From Serinicoccus sediminis (GTDB lineage Bacteria; Actinomycetota; Actinomycetes; Actinomycetales; Dermatophilaceae): a DNA stretch of 64,000 nucleotides. Below are positions 61,717 through 64,000 of the stretch, one piece after another; the first letter of the stretch is position 1, and the number at the start of each line of letters is the position of its first letter. A program made the translations under genes and the position numbers. The stretch lies in NCBI RefSeq assembly GCF_004153545.1, contig NZ_SDVA01000013.1, positions 35,342-99,341 on the forward strand, read 5' to 3'. The notes beneath the pieces are model-generated. The model was given only the letters and a program-made list of their open reading frames with translations. It made no database searches and was not told where the DNA came from.

Positions 61717-61722
61717 TACGTT
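61717..61722 (+). promoter_or_regulatory. -10 box TACGTT, leaderless start at 61729
   Basis: TACGTT ends six bases before GTG 61729. Confidence 0.5.
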
Positions 61723-61728
61723 GCCCGT

Positions 61729-61938
61729 GTGGACCCTGTAACGATTGTCCTAGTCGTCGTCGCGGTCCCAGCCCTCGGGCTGTTCCTGGTCAGTCTGGTC
61801 TTGATCGTCCTGTTGTGGCGCCGTCAGGAAGGTCGACGAATGGGGTCGATCGCCGAGAACTCGGAGCCTGCCTCGCTGCTTGACCCCGCACAGGACCGCC
61901 GCCGCAGGAACGCCCGTCAAAGGGGTCTGATGGGCTGA
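61729..61938 (+). CDS. Small single-pass membrane protein
   Basis: 69 residues: a long hydrophobic N-terminal helix (VTIVLVVVAVPALGLFLVSL and on to about 29), then a basic tail (WRRQEGRRMGSIAE, DRRRRNARQRG). Topology N-out/C-in is expected from the positive tail. The leaderless promoter at 61717 supports the GTG start. Confidence 0.65.
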   Translation: MDPVTIVLVVVAVPALGLFLVSLVLIVLLWRRQEGRRMGSIAENSEPASLLDPAQDRRRRNARQRGLMG

Positions 61939-61947
61939 GTTGCCCTG

Positions 61948-62301
61948 GTGGAGCACAATCTGACCGCGGCAAAGTCGGACGAGCGTAGCCGTCCTCCACG
62001 CGGCATGACAGTACGCCTTAAGCCCGCCGATCTTCCATCCTGCCTTCGTGACGCCTGGCTCTGCGTCGACCGGCAAAGCCAAGTTGCCAGGCGGATGTTC
62101 GACGGGCCACCTCTTCGCGTCGCGACTGCCCTGGGCTCGCTGGACAGTTCGACCGCGGCCACGAACGCGGTGGCTCACAATATGGCCCGCTCGGTGCGTT
62201 CTCTGCTGGTGCACTTGAGCGGAGGTGGGTCCGAGGATCGCGGTCTCGTCCTGGCTCACCGTGACCCCGACGTCGAGTGGGGTGGTGGAATTGATGGCTG
62301 A
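61948..62301 (+). CDS. Doubtful hypothetical protein
   Basis: 117 residues from GTG 61948, ten bases after the membrane gene. Amino-acid composition is plausible (VRLKPADLPSCLRDAWLCVD, NMARSVRSLLVHLSGGG), but there is no ribosome binding site, motif or known relative I recognise. An antisense ORF overlaps it. Listed with low confidence. Confidence 0.3.
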   Translation: MEHNLTAAKSDERSRPPRGMTVRLKPADLPSCLRDAWLCVDRQSQVARRMFDGPPLRVATALGSLDSSTAATNAVAHNMARSVRSLLVHLSGGGSEDRGLVLAHRDPDVEWGGGIDG

Positions 62302-62391
62302 CGGCTCGATGCACTTAACCCTGGGAGACGGCGTGCCCGCCCACCCACACGGGGCGCGACGCCACACCAGCGGATGACCGGTCACAGAAAA

Positions 62392-62607
62392 CTAGCCTCG
62401 GGTCGGGAAGGGTTCATCTCGTCCGGGAGGGATCAATTTCGCTCGCTCACCGCACGCGGCGCATCGATACTCAAGCCGGACGACCATCCCGTAATACCCT
62501 CCCTCGAGAACCGCGCCACGGGCCGACACGTCCTCAACGCGCTCAAAGTCGACACCGCCGCACGTGAAGCACCTCGCTCGCCCCGGATCCATCACCCGAC
62601 CCATCAT
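62392..62607 (-). CDS. Small zinc-ribbon-like protein
   Basis: About 71 residues from ATG 62607 (the frame stays open to 62775). Two knuckles, CFTCGG and CAACGE, are spaced about 36 residues apart, a four-Cys zinc ribbon. Between them are alternating hydrophobic strands. Probably nucleic-acid or protein binding. The start is uncertain. Confidence 0.5.
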   Translation of the reverse strand: MMGRVMDPGRARCFTCGGVDFERVEDVSARGAVLEGGYYGMVVRLEYRCAACGERAKLIPPGRDEPFPTRG

Positions 62608-62830
62608 GGAGCCCCATGCATCATCAGCCAAGGGCTGATGACTCTGCCACGTCGCTTCATCACCCACAACGGCGGATCTACTGTCGAGACGCCTGGTCGA
62701 GAGGTCCTGCATCGTGGGGTGGGCCGCCTGGGCGCGCGAGATTGGGAAGCCCCCTGTCAGGTCCGCTCCGAGCATTAGTGTGCATGTGACGGGCCAGGCC
62801 CGCTATGAATCATCTAGCTAGAGGGGATGC

Positions 62831-63034
62831 GTGTCTGCCATGAACCCACGGGACGTAGATCTGACTCAGGGCTTGCTCATTGCGGTGGCCGCGGTGCTCG
62901 TCGGTATTGCTCTCGTGCTGGGAGACATCACCCTGCCCCGCAGCGTGGTTGGGGGCAGCATTCTCGTCCTCGCTGGCCTCTGCTGGGCCATCGCGGCTTT
63001 CCTCCGATGGCGGCAGACCCACATTTCAGCATGA
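62831..63034 (+). CDS. Small membrane protein, two helices
   Basis: 67 residues: helices at about 13-31 and 37-58 with a short loop. GTG 62831 follows AGAGGGGA. No family recognised. Confidence 0.6.
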   Translation: MSAMNPRDVDLTQGLLIAVAAVLVGIALVLGDITLPRSVVGGSILVLAGLCWAIAAFLRWRQTHISA

Positions 63035-63155
63035 CTCGGCACTGCCTGCAGGGCGATGCTTGCTCTGCACCAGCGCCGAAGCAGCCGACCGGCGGCAATT
63101 GCGCGCCCGTCCGGGTCGGACGCGAGGGCTCTGCGCGTCCCTTGTGTCAGCGCCA

Positions 63156-63161
63156 TATCGT
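63156..63161 (+). promoter_or_regulatory. -10 box TATCGT, leaderless start at 63168
   Basis: TATCGT ends six bases before ATG 63168; the intervening GGGGGA could also act as a weak ribosome binding site. Confidence 0.45.
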
Positions 63162-63167
63162 GGGGGA

Positions 63168-63845
63168 ATGGGAGAGCAGCACTCGGATCGCCACTATGTG
63201 AACGACTACTTCTTTCTGCCCCTAATCGATGACCCGAGGGACAGCGTGACGCTTCTGCGCATCGACCCGACGCCCGATGGTCGCGTGTGTATCCATCTGC
63301 ACCGGGCCGTGAATTGCGCGGCTTTCGGGATGCGGTTCGGGAGTGTCGCTGAGCCGGTCTGGCAACCTGTCGCGGAACCGACCGTCACACTCCTGGCTCC
63401 TGCGCGAGGCAGTGCCGGGCTCACCGAACCCGAGACTGTCCTGGCTGAGGTGGGTGAGTTCCTTGCCGGTGTCGTCGTGGGAGATGGGGGGATCGATGCG
63501 TGGGGGTTCAAGAGTTTGATGTCCAATGACGAGTGGGTCCTGCATCTCACTGCGTTGGCGAGGTTGCATGAGCGACTCGAACCGGCACGAAGCAGTGGCG
63601 TGGCAGAAGATCCTAGGGTCGCGGCCCGGATGAGGGAGATCGCTCAGTCCTCGGACTCACATACCGGGGCGCTGCGGGAGTGGCTGGCCCAGGCACAGGA
63701 GGTCGCCGAGGACGTCGTCGCCGCTGCGAAAACGCGAGCTCATGAGCGGCGAGTCCAGGAAGTGCTCGACGGCCTAAATAAGCACGGGGTCGAAGACACT
63801 CGAGCGAGCACCAACCCAGACCTACCGCGGATCTCCACCGACTGA
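63168..63845 (+). CDS. Hypothetical protein
   Basis: 225 residues, soluble. The N-terminal 130 residues look beta-rich (YVNDYFFLPLIDDPRDSVTL, GRVCIHLHRAVNCAAFGMRF). The C-terminal 90 residues form a long helix (EWLAQAQEVAEDVVAAAKTR). No family recognised. It may form an operon with the next gene only if the promoter at 63904 is weak. Confidence 0.6.
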   Translation: MGEQHSDRHYVNDYFFLPLIDDPRDSVTLLRIDPTPDGRVCIHLHRAVNCAAFGMRFGSVAEPVWQPVAEPTVTLLAPARGSAGLTEPETVLAEVGEFLAGVVVGDGGIDAWGFKSLMSNDEWVLHLTALARLHERLEPARSSGVAEDPRVAARMREIAQSSDSHTGALREWLAQAQEVAEDVVAAAKTRAHERRVQEVLDGLNKHGVEDTRASTNPDLPRISTD

Positions 63846-63903
63846 TCCCGAGCGTCGGACTGCATGACCGGAGCGCGGCAGTTGTGTGCGTAGTCGTCTG
63901 TAA

Positions 63904-63909
63904 TACACT
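63904..63909 (+). promoter_or_regulatory. Promoter TTGTGT / TACACT of the last gene
   Basis: -35-like TTGTGT (63882-63887), 16 bases, -10 TACACT, then six bases to GTG 63916: leaderless. Confidence 0.55.
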
Positions 63910-63915
63910 TGGCGT

Positions 63916-64000
63916 GTGAGCGAAGCGTTCGACCTGGAAGCGCTCGATGACATCGAGCCCTTCGAGATCGACCAGCAAGCCGCTCACCTGTTCGAGCATC
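63916..64000 (+). CDS. 5' end of an unidentified gene
   Basis: GTG 63916 opens a frame running off the window (SEAFDLEALDDIEPFEIDQQ, AAHLFEH). The acidic N-terminus is not enough to assign a family. The promoter at 63904 supports the start. Confidence 0.5.
   Translation, partial: MSEAFDLEALDDIEPFEIDQQAAHLFEH

Noticed and set aside
61750..62385. 211-codon minus-strand open frame
   Set aside because: It overlaps the promoter-supported membrane gene at 61729; no motif or start signal.

Overview
The window is chromosomal DNA of a very GC-rich actinobacterium, most like the Intrasporangiaceae/Micrococcales (Serinicoccus, Ornithinimicrobium or Janibacter type). The reasons are strong G/C third-position bias, frequent GTG starts, many four-base GTGA/ATGA gene overlaps, an actinobacterial phenylacetate gene set, a fused CydDC transporter, and many genes whose start codon lies 6-8 bases after a TANNNT box, as in leaderless actinobacterial mRNAs. 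The genus is an inference.

Layout. 1-6.4 kb: part of an MBL-fold hydrolase, a RibD-like reductase, and a leftward purB - barstar - secreted barnase-type RNase operon, with a divergent two-gene unit behind a tandem palindromic operator. 6.4-12.5 kb: cytochrome bd oxidase operon cydA-cydB-cydDC. 12.5-16.3 kb: BlaI/M56 peptidase pair, galE, RDD protein, nucleoside deaminase. 16.4-25.1 kb: translationally coupled exporter operon of two large FtsX-type permeases and two ATPases. 25.1-33.2 kb: phenylacetate degradation (paaK, paaI, paaH and, apart, paaN), with a MerR regulator and an AbiEi/DUF559-like protein. 33.2-48 kb: Nudix, alpha/beta hydrolase, purine nucleoside phosphorylase, PQQ-type sugar dehydrogenase lipoprotein, glycosyltransferase, OsmC, lipoproteins, phosphodiesterase, CysM, DUF305 protein, arginase-fold protein.

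48-64 kb looks different. The octamer GGTATGCC/GGCATACC, read 27 times between 3.5 and 47.75 kb, is absent there, GC falls by eye, and gene types become accessory: duplicated isochorismatase-like hydrolases, MFS efflux, a PadR pair, a frameshifted sigma factor with its frameshifted membrane partner, and a lower-GC pair at 57.0-59.4 kb. That pair couples a glycine-zipper membrane protein (split by an in-frame TGA) to a 486-residue protein with PD-(D/E)XK nuclease-like residues and hydrophobic C-terminal helices. It is the best candidate for an undescribed conflict or defence system.

Other points: two five-copy arrays of the same 22-bp repeat, three 38-bp intergenic repeats around one small gene, a cluster of TGACTCA-like sites at 1.3-1.45 kb, and six genes broken by single stops or small indels. 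I found no rRNA, tRNA, CRISPR array, integrase or insertion sequence.
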